A DNA stretch of 64,000 bases from contig JAKMXF010000099.1 of the NCBI GenBank assembly GCA_024704765.1, positions 672,419 through 736,418 of the forward strand, read 5' to 3'. Positions 22,397 through 33,581 of the stretch are shown here, piece by piece. The DNA is from Oopsacas minuta. Its lineage: Eukaryota > Porifera > Hexactinellida > Lyssacinosida > Leucopsacidae. How positions within the stretch are numbered: the stretch's first letter is position 1; every line of letters starts with the position of its first letter. A program made the translations under genes and the position numbers. The notes below the pieces were generated by a model. That model saw only the letters and a program-made list of their open reading frames with translations, was not told where the DNA came from and searched no databases.

Positions 22397-22622
22397 CCAT
22401 ACTTGCCAACTGTTTCGTTGGTTGGCGGGACACAACGATTACTCGCCCCGAATATGTGTTGACTGCCAATGAGGCTAGTGTCCAGCCAAAACTGGACAAA
22501 CCCCTTAGTTATCCCTCTATTTTGTAGTCTAGTCTAATACAAATATGCTGCATCCGACGATGTCCCGCTCAATTAGCCCCTTCTGTCCCGCATTTTATCT
22601 TCACTCATGTTGGCAAGTATGG
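22397..22622. mobile_element. Small inverted-repeat element inside the Merlin element
   Basis: Perfect 14 bp arms ccatacttgccaac (22397-22410) and gttggcaagtatgg (22609-22622). Just inside are repeated 'tgtcccgc' / 'gcgggaca' blocks. No coding capacity, and the target duplication is not clear. Confidence 0.6.
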
Positions 22623-23738
22623 GGTTGACACTTGCCCTGTAATACCCCGATAATGTTTAGCCAGTGCAGAGCAAAAGTATCAAGTTTTGGATAGCTAATA
22701 TAATACGGGTGGTATTTCTTGCCTCAACCAAATGTGCGGGGTCAAATGTCTATTGTAGATAAACTTGAGCAAGTGTAGTCAGTTTGTAACTGCAACACAT
22801 TCTCATTATAACGAAGTGTTCTGGACTGGTACGGAACCCGGTTACATTTCGTGATCTGCAGCATTAGGATATATGCGGAGTATGATCAATACTTTCAAGC
22901 TGGAGGAGGTTTGTGAATCACTTTGTTATAGCGTGAGTTTAGTCATATAATTGATGTTAGCTTATAACGGAAGTTTACAGTACTGGGCTTTATGAGGTCG
23001 TGTAACAGGTTCGGCGGTCGCTCCGAACCAATAATTAGCAATGTATATTAATGGTGAGATGTGATGAATGCTGCAACAGTAAGTTTGTGATTCCTGCGTC
23101 CCTACAATGCCAGTATTATTAGACAGTCAACTCCGCTTAATTAGGACAAATTTAGGTAATCGAGTGAAATTAGTAACTCACTCAAGACGATTTTTTCTTG
23201 ATTTAGGAAGTTGTAATAAGCTACGTACTAGGTACATCGCTTAATTTGGGATTAATGTGGCCAAATCAAATTCTATTTACTAGTTATTGTTATCGGAAGA
23301 CAATATAACGATCCGAATGGGAAATTTATTTGATTATGGGATTATTTACATAAATTTTCTTTACAACCAACAATCACCTAAAATGTGGTAAATATGCTTG
23401 AGATTAAACATGAGAAGTGTGGTAAAAATATGTTGTTTCAGATGTAATTTCTATTGTATAGATTTGTTGATGTGTTCATAGTTATACCTGTATCTATTAC
23501 ATACAATATTTAGTATAATTGGAATGCTGTTTGCTGGTTACTGAGTTGAACAACAAATGGTTTAGGAAAGTGGCATGCAAACCACATGTAATTATTACCT
23601 ATACTTAAAGAATACATTCCAAACGATCATACAATGTATTTCGATCAATCTTAAGTCAAGTATAAAAGGAATATCAGAGAAATATAACTAACAAATCCTA
23701 ATTATTCGAGTTGTGATATTTCTATTATAAAACCCTTA

Positions 23739-24682
23739 ATGGCAGTTGCTCCATCGTTTCAACCTCTGCTGGTTCCTACAATATTTCCAGTTATTGAAGA
23801 AATGACCTTAAAACAACTTTTTGTAATATCACTATTGATGAAGATACTTGTATAGCATGGCTTAAAAGTAACGGACTTTTAGCTACCGGGATGATGTGCA
23901 AATGCGGTAGAATTATGAGACCCGGAACATTTTCAGGTATTGCAGATGGAAAGGGGTGGAGGTGCCCGGAAAAGTCATGCAAGAAATTCACTTCGATGAG
24001 GATTGGCTCATTCTTTGAAGGTGTTCATATACCGTTAACTGAGTTGGTAGAATTTCTCTATTTCTGGGCCGATAATCTTCAAACTACTGCCTTTTTACAC
24101 AAGAATCTGGGGTGGGGAGAGCATACTATAGCAGACTGGAAGAACTTCCTCAGAGACCTATGTGTTGAAGAATTTTTAGTCAATCCTCAACCAATTGGAG
24201 GGCCTGGGCATATTGTAGAAATAGATGAATCAAAGTTTGGACATCGAAAGTATTCAAGAGGTCGTATGCTATCAGGTCAATGGGTATTTGGAGGAATAGA
24301 TAGAGAGACAAAAGATATCTTTATGATACCTGTTCAAGACAGGTCGGCTGCAACATTAGTCCCTCTCATCCAGAGATATATTCTTCCGGGCACTACCATA
24401 CTTTCTGACGAATGGGCATCGTATAATTCTATCCCCGTTGCAAGTTTTCAGCATCTCACCGTCAACCATAGTCTCAATTTTGTTGATCCTACTACAGGTG
24501 TACATACGCAAACAGTTGAGAGTACATGGGGTGGTGCGAAGAAACGGCAGAGGAATTGCATGACTACTAACCCCATACTTTTAGATACCCACTTATCTGA
24601 AGTTTGTTGGCAGAAGAAATATGGAGAAGCTAGTTTCTCCAACCTTATCATGGAAATAAGGAAACAATATCCAGTTGTCTAA
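23739..24682 (+). pseudogene. Merlin (IS1595-like) transposase, one frameshift
   Basis: The long clean frame covers 23891-24682. The protein must begin earlier: the same frame is open and family-like from about 23800 (DEDTCIAWLKSNGLL). In a second frame an ATG at 23739-23741 leads to EEMTLKQLF, joining it if one base is missing in the T run at 23818-23822. A zinc-binding motif (CKCG ... CPEKSCKKF) comes first. The catalytic DDE triad follows: Asp in VEIDESKFG, Asp in ILSDEWASY and Glu in TVESTWGGAKK. About 314 residues in all, normal for Merlin. Apart from the T-run shift I see no damage, so this could be an active gene misread by one base, or a recently dead copy. Confidence 0.88.
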
Positions 24683-25116
24683 CTGTACCATACTTCTGCT
24701 TTGGTGTTTTTTTTGTAGCAGTACCTGTTATATTGTAGATTTGTAGTTAAAGTAGTGTATAGAAAGCTCAATACTAATTAGTTACTTCAAATATAACGAC
24801 CACCCATAGTATTATATCCAGCTATGGGGTGTCATATATTTAATATTCTGTCCACTATCATAAGTAGAAACCCATGAAAACTTTGTTCCAACATTACTAA
24901 CGCACCTGGAGAGAAGCTGGATCATAACTATGTGATTAAATAGTACATGAATTGTTTCTAACATTGATACGAACACAAACGAACGATCAAAATTGGTTTG
25001 CCTTGGCCGGAGTAATCCAAATTAAACTACCATTTTAGGAAACAGAATATATGCAAATATATGTGTCATATCGGGAATTCCATTAACTAGGTCGAATTAT
25101 CGAGGTACCATAGTAT

Positions 25117-25526
25117 AAAATACGAAATGAAATGTTGCATTGTATATTTAGTGTTGCAGACAGAATTATGTAATAACCAGCTTTCCTTTAAAGTAACAAG
25201 AATTACCTGCAGTGAAATACACTGAATAGCAAACAAATGAGCATGAAAGAGTAGAGTAACAAGCATGTATAACCGCAATATCAACGGTATGAGCATTCCT
25301 ATGGTAATTGTAATGTATAAATCAATACAATTTGACTATAGTGAGTAATACAATTTTCCCCATAGGATTTGGCTTAGGGAGTAAATTTTTCGTGACTTTG
25401 TCAATTTTAATCCGATTATGGATTTCTTTAGCTCTATCAACTTCTCTCAACGAGTTCTTGAACGATGCATATAGGGATTTTTGACCACATTAAAAAGTTG
25501 GGGGTGTAAGATTCTGCAATTGTACC
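25117..25526. repeat. Merlin right TIR
   Basis: Inverted partner of 21942-22351. Confidence 0.9.
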
Positions 25527-25534
25527 AAACATTC

Positions 25535-26081
25535 ATCAGAAAAATCATATTTACTACACTATGCTGGAAGGGACAACTCTCTTTTTCCAGAAATGCCTAT
25601 AGTACTATTAATATAAATATTCATTATATACAATCTTGAAGCTTTATTGAGTTAACTTCACCAGGCAATCAACTTTAATCTAATATCAAGAATTTTGACA
25701 CCAAGGAATATATACTACCGAATTGCTTACTATAGAAGAGGTCTGGTCACTAGTTTAGACCTTGGATAAACTGAGTTTAATGTATAATGATTTGCAATTT
25801 CATAATGGCCAATTATACGAAACTAGTCTATTTTTCCCCAAATACATGTAATTTTGATGTGTAATAATTCACAAAATCTAATTAGTCAAAGTTTTCATAT
25901 CGATATGACCTCAGTTGTTAAAGTCATTGGCAAATATCTTTATAAACATGCTCCATAATTGACAGAAAGCCTGTTTTGTACAAAGTATAGTCATTTTTTA
26001 TGATTTTTCAGTGTTATCATATCAAATTGTATCATTAGCTAGGGAAATTTGGGTTATGGTATACACTGTATAGTGTGTACT
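25535..26081. other. Non-coding stretch
   Basis: No gene or repeat recognised. Confidence 0.3.
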
Positions 26082-26263
26082 CAGGGTTTCATCCAGGCGT
26101 ATGCAACGTGCATACAGGTGCATGCATTTCAGCGAATATGCATCTAGGCGCGTCAAAATTCGAGCCAGACGCCATAGCGTAATTCTATAAATATACTCTA
26201 TCCGCGTGGAATATGATGGGGAAATTTTTGGGCGTATGGTTCACAAATGCTACATGAAACCTG
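26082..26263. mobile_element. hAT-type MITE (182 bp), exact 8 bp duplication
   Basis: Ends CAGGGTTTCAT... and ...ATGAAACCTG. The octamer tgtgtact occurs on both sides (26074-26081 and 26264-26271). No coding capacity. Confidence 0.85.
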
Positions 26264-26565
26264 TGTGTACTACATATTAGCTATCCTGATTTGTGCATAG
26301 TTTCAACAATTATCGAGTTATACTTTGATATTGATAAACATGTGCCATCCTTGACCTTTACAATAGCTTTTAAACATGTCAACATTACCATGACAGATTT
26401 TTGTACTTTTTGGAAAATGTTTTAGATCATTTTCTATTTCTCAATCCATGGGTTAAAACAGGTGAAGCAGTCAACTCTGTGCTGATTACAATGCTGATCA
26501 TGATTATCTTATATTTTATTCCAGTGTTCGGTGGTTATCTTGTGGATCAATGTTGAAACGATTGT

Positions 26566-27370
26566 GTGAACTACGATTGGAATTATCTGATTTTGGAGAG
26601 AAATCCAACCATGGCTTGTTTGGTAGATGATATAGTTGACACAGTTATGATATCTGCATATTATAGTACTTGTCTAAAAGGATTAATTCATCAATGCAGG
26701 AGGACAATATTACGATTATATGTCCCTTTGAAAATGGATAATTTCAAATTAGATGAATTTATGGATATTGAGAATGGGGCAAAACAAATTAACAGCTTTC
26801 ACTACACTTTGTATATTTTGTGAAGACAAAGAATGGGCATTTAATACGGTGAAACAACGATTCCTGAAACATCTGAATAATCTTAAAGCTAAACTGAATA
26901 CGTATTTACCAGTACTTGATTACCAAAGGTATTTTTGAGTAAATTATCCCTTCCCAGTTGATATCATGAAATCAGAAATAGTGTGTTACTCGAGATTCAG
27001 CGTTGAGGAATTCTGCATGAACGAGTCAAAAGTGTTGGGATGACTAGGTTTTGGATATCGATTCCTATAGAATAAGAACTGCGTTTAATGAATTCACAAG
27101 GTGTTATTACCCGCCAAGATTTACTATCGTGAGGCTGGTTTCTCTGAATTAGTAAACAGTATAACGAATGCAAGGAACTGTCTTGATCCCCAACACAACA
27201 TCCAATGTGCTCTCACGAAGCTAGAAACACGCTATCACAATTTTGTGGTGATATTCATAGTCACTGAAAATAATTTTCCTACTATAGATGAATATCTCAC
27301 TCGCATAATACATTATTGCTTCTTATTGGGCCGCGATTCTCTTTTGGGATTATTTTGGGTCCCGACTTAA
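26566..27370 (+). pseudogene. Unclassified coding-like fragments
   Basis: Three open stretches in changing frames: 26566-26823, 26753-26938 and 27101-27370. They have protein-like composition (for example FLKHLNNLKAKLNTYLPV and SRFSVEEFCMNESK). The first two overlap in a way that suggests a frameshift near 26815. I do not recognise the family. The helical, charged middle part would fit the C-terminal half of a hAT transposase, but no diagnostic residues are seen. Treat as probable TE debris. Confidence 0.3.
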
Positions 27371-28043
27371 CAGTTTGGGAAGCCCAGCTCTAAGTGATTA
27401 AATCACTGTATATTTAGTTTGTCAAGACAGGATTGTACCTATGAAGAATCCATGAAATACCTACCAACTTGTTATTGGGAATAGTAACTCTAGTTAGAGG
27501 AATTTGTTGGAGCTATAAACTTGAAATCTGGATGGAATATGATTCATCTAGCTAGATTTTAAATATCTAGGCGATAATTTTGGAATGCCAATTTGATAAA
27601 CAGGTGACCATAGCCTAGTAAATATAAGGCCTAACAGTTAAAGTACCAGGGATGCGTTATTACCTGATATTGGAGAATTCTGTTATTGTCATAAATATCT
27701 AATCAAAAGGTTCTCTCAATTATTATTAATAATCCCTCGTTGGTATTAAACTAAGATATTGAAGTTCTATTTGAGGTTCATAGAAACTAATATACATTGG
27801 ACAATAATCCAATCAATATACCTAATAAATGTAAATACAGACACTTCACAAAATCATGAGAACTTTTTTAGTTTACGTTTTCTATACCTCTAGAAGTTAA
27901 AGGGAATTAAAGTTCTTAATCTTGTTCGCAAGAAAGCAATTAGCAATAGTAAAAATAATTTTACGTAAGATACCCCATCTAGTAACATTACGGAGATAAC
28001 AGTTTGATTTCAGGATATCAATAATTGCGTCATCTTCCATGTA
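27371..28043. other. Non-coding stretch
   Basis: Nothing recognised. Confidence 0.3.
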
Positions 28044-28228
28044 CAGTGGAGTCTCTGAATAACGGACACGTTGGCAACATGGATCTGTTCGTTGTAGAGA
28101 ATTGTCCGCTCCTCGGAGATTGGCTAATTAGTAACTACATGCTTGGCAAATTCAATCCGTACCACGAGGTTTGTCCGTTGTAGGAGGTTGTCCACTTCTC
28201 GGAATGTCCGTTTTTGGGAGCTCCATTG
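28044..28228. mobile_element. pogo/Tigger-like MITE (185 bp)
   Basis: Ends CAGTGGAGTCTCTGAATAACGGACA and (inward from the right) CAATGGAGCTCCCAAAAACGGACA, flanked by TA at 28042-28043 and 28229-28230. Repeated 'gttgtag' and 'tgtccg' words occur inside. The TIR style is that of pogo-type MITEs. Confidence 0.7.
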
Positions 28229-28464
28229 TATATCAATGTGAGCTCAGCTGATATTTTCTAGCTGGACCGTGTACAAGTAGATTCGCCAAATGATCATTGT
28301 CCTCAATAGCAAACAGGATCTTCCAGACAGTAATGACAGAGCTGAGAACAGGCTCAGATGGATACTTGAGCCTCCTCGATCTGCTAATTGCAAGAGCTAG
28401 AAATGAAAAATTGAATCACTGTCAGGAATATTTTTTCTCATAAATTAGCGTATCAGTGCACAAT

Positions 28465-30240
28465 CTACACTCTTGGAACCCTTTCAAAATATTTATAGGC
28501 CGAATATTCTCCGATAAAAGCGAAAATCTGGAATATCTGCTGAGTGTATCCAATTGATGATATATTACCAATTCCATCAAGATATGGCTCAAGAACTATT
28601 TGGTCATCACTAGAAGTAATAAAGGGTGAAGTAGTAGATCTGACCAAAGAATGTATGGATTTAGAAGAGTCTTGTTGGTCAGAAAACATTTTTAGGATGT
28701 TAGAGAGCTTAAGACGACGCTCGGTTTCAAGAATCTGAATGTAGGAAATATGATAACTCGAATCGGCCATCATACGATAGAGTCCACAATGATGTTCCAA
28801 TTGGTCTGTTTGCTGAAATGCAGACAAAAGATAAGAAAATCCACATGACTCAGTTAGATAGTTTGTTATCTGTTCTAAAGCAATATAAGCGTGTCTCAAA
28901 CTAGTATACGTTTGCTTACTCAATTTAACCAATTTGTCAGGTAAGGACTACCAAGCATCTAGTCGATACACTATACGAGCTAAATATATAAACGCTCATC
29001 GTGTAAGATCAAGGATGTTGAGGGAGTGTCATTTAAACGGATACCTTTGAAGGGTATACTAACATTGAATATTTTCCACAGAGTAAGCAGGATTCTAACA
29101 AACGTAGAGGTATTATTACGATATTCTCTACAACATTTCTCATTTTGAATCTCAAGAGCAGATAGTGTTAGATCATTAAAAACGTTCAAAACCAATCTGA
29201 CATGCTGTCTTTCTATACTAGAAGGAAAACAAGCTTTTACTGTTAACTGAGGAGCCAGTTTCGCTAAACTTCCTCTTTCAGAGCTGTATAGAAAGCGTAC
29301 ATCTTGGAAAGTTACTGAATGGAGACAAATGGGACTGGCATTTATCAATTTCAAAATCTTCAAACTTGGGGGGAAATACAGTCTTATCAAAATTTTTCTG
29401 ATTCAACCAGTTATTATGTATACTTTTGAGAATATGAGCAAAATCGAATGTGAGGAAGAGAAATCTAGTAGAATCAAATGGGTGAGGCACCTAGTTCCCA
29501 ATTTGCCACTCGGAGAAATTGTTTGAAAAGATTTGCATTCAAAGGATGATTGTCAGTTGAAATTACCTGCACAACTTAAACCACAATTCTCAATATCAAT
29601 GATACACTCTTTGATCATGGGAAATTTCTTTTCAGCGGAAATAGAACCACATGGTATCCACATGTTAATAAACGTGAAATACAAATCCATTTCTTATGTA
29701 TGCTAGATACCATTACCGCGAGCACCGTTCTGGTTGGGTCCTCTGGTCCAAATTAGGAGCAAATATTTTCCCTCCTTTATAAGTAATATCAGATTTAACG
29801 TGTATTTCATCCATTTGAACTATAACAATTCTCTCCAATGAATTGAAAAAACAAGTAGCTTGGTGAGAAAGGTAGAAAATTCTTTTTCAATGCCAAACGA
29901 AGAATGAATGTATTTAATGTGTGAACATGCGGTAGAGAAAGACACACTAAACCCTGGAGATATACGTAACATACTGGAGAAATGAGATGAGTCTTAATTG
30001 ACATGACTTGAGTAATTATATTGTACCCTCGCCTGTTGTATTAACGACCTTGAGACGATCAATATCTTCATGGTGAAGAGCAGTATCCAGGCCTGTTTAT
30101 GTTAAGATGGATTCTCTAGCATTATGAATATTTGCGCTGTCATCTGAGTAATAATACATGTGAAAGCCGGAGCAGAACAGGCACTGGGCATCAGAAGCAG
30201 AAGCGTAAAAGGATTATAAAATTACAATAGGTATGTGATG
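28465..30240 (-). pseudogene. P-element / THAP9-like transposase remnant
   Basis: Minus-strand fragments in P-element order. VCYVYLQGLVCLSLPHVHTL lies near 29930-29990. VQMDEIHVKSDITYKGG near 29775-29825 carries the likely first catalytic Asp. FDFAHILKSIHNNWL is near 29390-29450. LAKLAPQLTVKACFPSSIER runs through 29210-29275, then GIRLNDTPS near 29010-29040. The C-terminal region (QTDQLEHHCGLYRMM) is near 28760-28810. Stops and frameshifts separate the fragments (for example near 29780, 29390 and 28940). No THAP zinc finger or terminal repeats were found; the next hAT starts at 30473. In intact relatives this is the GTP-dependent P transposase. Confidence 0.7.
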
Positions 30241-30608
30241 GATTATCATTAGTGGTAACTAGAGGATGTCAGTGAAATACTTTTCTTGAATATATCTAAA
30301 TTTAAACAATATGATTAATAAAAATCAGAAATCTGAAAAATATAACTGGTTGGTAAATATAATCAGCAAATACTTATCCCAGGTACATAAAGAGGGAGTT
30401 ACTGATAGGCATTATATTTAGTAGCCTATGAGCTGACCATTTTTGTGAATTAATTATAAGCGGTGATATTTTCAGGGGTGGACGTGGGGGAACCCCGTTC
30501 CCCCACTAATGTCTCGTTCAACATTTTGTTTGCGAATATAGCATTCTTGTAATAGTTGGACCCACATACATTATATATAATATTTTTAGCTATTTCTTAT
30601 TTTAAGAG

Positions 30609-32735
30609 ATGTTTGACCAATCAAATATGATTGGATTCCTAAATAATTCAGATGATGTTTCAATTTCAGAAAGCAACCAGCAAACGCAAAGTACAACAAA
30701 CGACATGGGCTACGATTTGCTACCCTATATTTCAACGCCCTCGACGGTGGCCGATATTCCAGAAGTATGGACAGGTGAAATGTGGTGTGTGAAAAAGTAT
30801 GATCATCCTTGGTTATTGTGCAAAGAAGGGAGACTTGGGTGCGATTTCTGTGCATCTATTAAAGGTTTAGGTCCACATCGAACACAAGGGGTTTACCGAG
30901 TCCGGAATGGAAAATGAAGAATGTCAAGGATAACAGAAGCTCACAAAGGGCTAAGCTTACATCACTACGGAAAAAGATAATCCAGCATTTGCATTCAGAT
31001 ACACATATTAAAGCAAAAGACATCATGACCCAGCAGGAGAAAAATAATACGCTTGCCCATGTAGATGTTATCAACAGCAAATACTTGGATACTACAAAGA
31101 GAGTTTTCCGTACAAGTTATTATATATCTAAGAATGACAAACCACTGGGAGATCATCAAGGCTTGGTTGACTTGCAAAGTCAAAATGGGGTTGATATGGG
31201 GATTGGATTGCACTCAAGATTCTCTGCAACTGCATTAATTGATCACATTGTTCATGACATGCGTTCTACGATATGCAAGAATATTAAGCAAAACCAGGGG
31301 ATAATTTCCATCCTCATTGATGACTCTTGCACAATATCCGACATTTCAACTCTTATAATCTATTTGAATGTTCAACTGGAAACGTCCGGGGAGCCTCAGT
31401 TCTTGTTCTTGGACTTGGTTAAGTTGACAAATGTTGAGAGTACAAAAGGGATTCATTCCGAATTAGTTGCTTGTTTGAAAAGGCATACATTTGGATTGAA
31501 TATTTGCAAAAAACATTTTATTGCCTTCACTTCTGGCGGAGCCAGCGTCTTAACTGGGCGAAAATCAGGAGTTATGGAGCTACTTGTGAAGGATTTTCCG
31601 AAAATTATAACATGGCATTGTTTGAATCATCGCTTGTAACTGGTAGTTAATGATGCCATTGCAGGTTTGAATGGAATAAATCATTTCAAAATGTTCATTG
31701 AAAAATTATACTCAGTATACAGTGAGTCACCCAAAAACAAACGAGGGTTGAAGGAAATTGCCGAGAATCTAGATTCCAAACTCCTTAAGATTGGGAAAAT
31801 ACTGTGCACAAGATGGGTCGCTAATAGTTATCGAACCGTGATGGCAGTTTGGAATAATTAAGAAGCACTCTAAGTGCTTTACAAGACTAAAATAGCGGAG
31901 AAGGGAAAAAATTCTCCAATGCAGGAGGGCTTAAACAAACGACTTCAATCGCCAGAATTTTTATTGGACTTGGCGCCATGCATGATGTTTTGTTGAGCTC
32001 TCCGAGCTTTCTGAAAACCTACAAAACCGTTCAATTAACATCGTCAAAGCCGACAGATGCATTCGGAGATCCATGAGAAGAATCGAATCATTGAAGCGTA
32101 GGTTTGGAACGAAGATGATGATAACTAACGGTTCAATCAAAGATAGGATATTTGGGATTATTAACCTAAGTTCGAATCGTAGACATATGTGTATTAACGC
32201 GGATGCATTTATTGACAAATTGCTTGATTCAATGAAAGATCGCCTGTTTGCCACGAATGCAGCTGGATCTGTTCGAACACATGATGCCTACAAGAACCGA
32301 ATTGACGAAATTAGCGTTCTTTTGCTTGACTATTGGCCTCAAGATATTTGTTTTGACTATGGTATAGAAGAAGTACGATCACTTTGTAATTGGTTCAGTC
32401 TCGCAAGAAATTCAACAGTGTCTGCATCCCAAGACTATGTTGGCAATCAAGGACGACGAGTTCCTGATGATCTTTATCCCCTACTGAGATGTTGTTCTTG
32501 TATTCCAATTTCATCAGCGGAATGCGAGCTTGGATTCAGTCAAATGAACTTAATAAGCACCTCCACAAGAAACCGTCTTCTCAGTGATCGGGTATCACAC
32601 TTGATGATTATAAAGTTACATGGTCCACCAATTGACTCTTGGAATCCAGATAAATATGCCAAATCTTGGTTACGAGAACATCATACAGCAGATGACCAAA
32701 GAGTAGAAAACACAAGAGGAACGAAACTGACATAG
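30609..32735 (+). pseudogene. KIAA1586-like hAT transposase, broken
   Basis: Begins ATG TTT GAC at 30609. A zinc-finger part with WLLCKEGRLGCDFC lies at about 30810-30855. Core motifs: ISILIDDSCTISDISTLIIY near 31305-31365, LNICKKHFIAFTSGGASVLTG near 31495-31560, and TWHCLNHRL before a stop at 31637-31639. RWVANSYRTV follows near 31810. The C-terminal dimerisation motif (ISSAECELGFSQMNLI) is near 32510-32555. Breaks: TGA at 30915-30917, TAA at 31637, TAA at 31859-31861, and frameshifts before 32073. The 3' 1631 bp are repeated inverted at 42624-44254 with the same stops, so the lesions came before the duplication. Confidence 0.8.
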
Positions 32736-32973
32736 AAGAGAGAGAAGCGAAGAAGTTACTTTGGGAGCTACTGTAGACATGATCTGATAATTTACGCTTT
32801 CTTTTATATCACTAGCACAGAACAAACAAAATTGTAGTTGGTTTAATTGGAATTCCTCGTCGTTGTATGGTAGTAATAGTTTTTGTATTTAAACATCTGA
32901 ATGTAATTATTACAGCATTGTTCTCGCCTAGTGGATAGAGTGTTCTCCTACTAATATTTTTGGGAAAACATCA
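31343..32973 (+). repeat. Arm 1 of a 1631 bp inverted repeat
   Basis: Equals the reverse complement of 42624-44254 with no length difference; every stretch I compared was identical. Confidence 0.92.
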
Positions 32974-33358
32974 GTGAATATAAGTAGTAAGTAGGTTTGT
33001 AACCAATTATATTGAGCAGATTTCTTCCTTTTAATGGCAAGCAGACAATTTAATTGAAGTATAAGTTGAAATTATTTGTAATTCTTTATGATCGTAAATT
33101 GATTTTATTAAAAGAAATATGTCAAGCGTACACAGGGTGGGAAAATGGCAATTATGATGCAATAGATACTTACACTGAAGATATATGTTAATATGTTGTC
33201 ATATAAAGTAAATCAACACTGTGGATTTCAAAAATGGCACCGGATTATTAGTTGCAATTCCGGAAATTCGACTATGAAGTAATCTGTGTTATTTTGATTT
33301 AATTATGGTTCAAGAATAAATGAGTTGTAAATTTGGGAGCGTTTATATCAACCAGCCC
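32974..33358. other. Spacer between hAT and Ginger-like element 2
   Basis: No gene seen. Just upstream, at 32922-32950, the sequence resembles a tRNA D-arm with a box A-like stretch (cctagtggatagagtg), possibly a SINE head; no box B was found after it. Confidence 0.35.
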
Positions 33359-33475
33359 TGTAGCATAAATTAGTGAGCCACTGCATACATAGGCCATGGA
33401 TGAATATCTACTGCAGATTATTGAGGCAGGGTAACAGAGGGAAAACTATATACAGAATATGTAGTCATCATTATG
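33359..33475. repeat. Left TIR of Ginger-like element 2
   Basis: Inverted match to 37427-37553. Confidence 0.75.
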
Positions 33476-33581
33476 CGATTTATTTGTAGTGTTGACGTAA
33501 TAATGACTTGACACATTTGTGACCAAGATAGCTTTTCGAATTCACATATAAATTGTAAATAATTTTCAAGTAACAATAAAG

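Larger units (their letters stand above)
21942..25526 (+). mobile_element. Merlin element (3585 bp) with 410 bp TIRs and exact 8 bp duplication
   Basis: Inverted repeats 21942-22351 and 25117-25526 match at nearly every position I compared. The flanking octamer aaacattc is identical on both sides (21934-21941 and 25527-25534), the duplication size known for Merlin. The interior holds an IS1595/ISXO2-type transposase at 23739-24682 and a nested MITE at 22397-22622. High TIR identity points to recent insertion. Confidence 0.93.
30473..32973 (+). mobile_element. hAT element, KIAA1586/ZNF862-like (left end seen)
   Basis: The left end is probably CAGGGGTGGACGTGG at 30473. A right end with matching repeat was not found, so the end given is where similarity to the inverted copy stops. 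The transposase remnant occupies 30609-32735. Confidence 0.6.
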
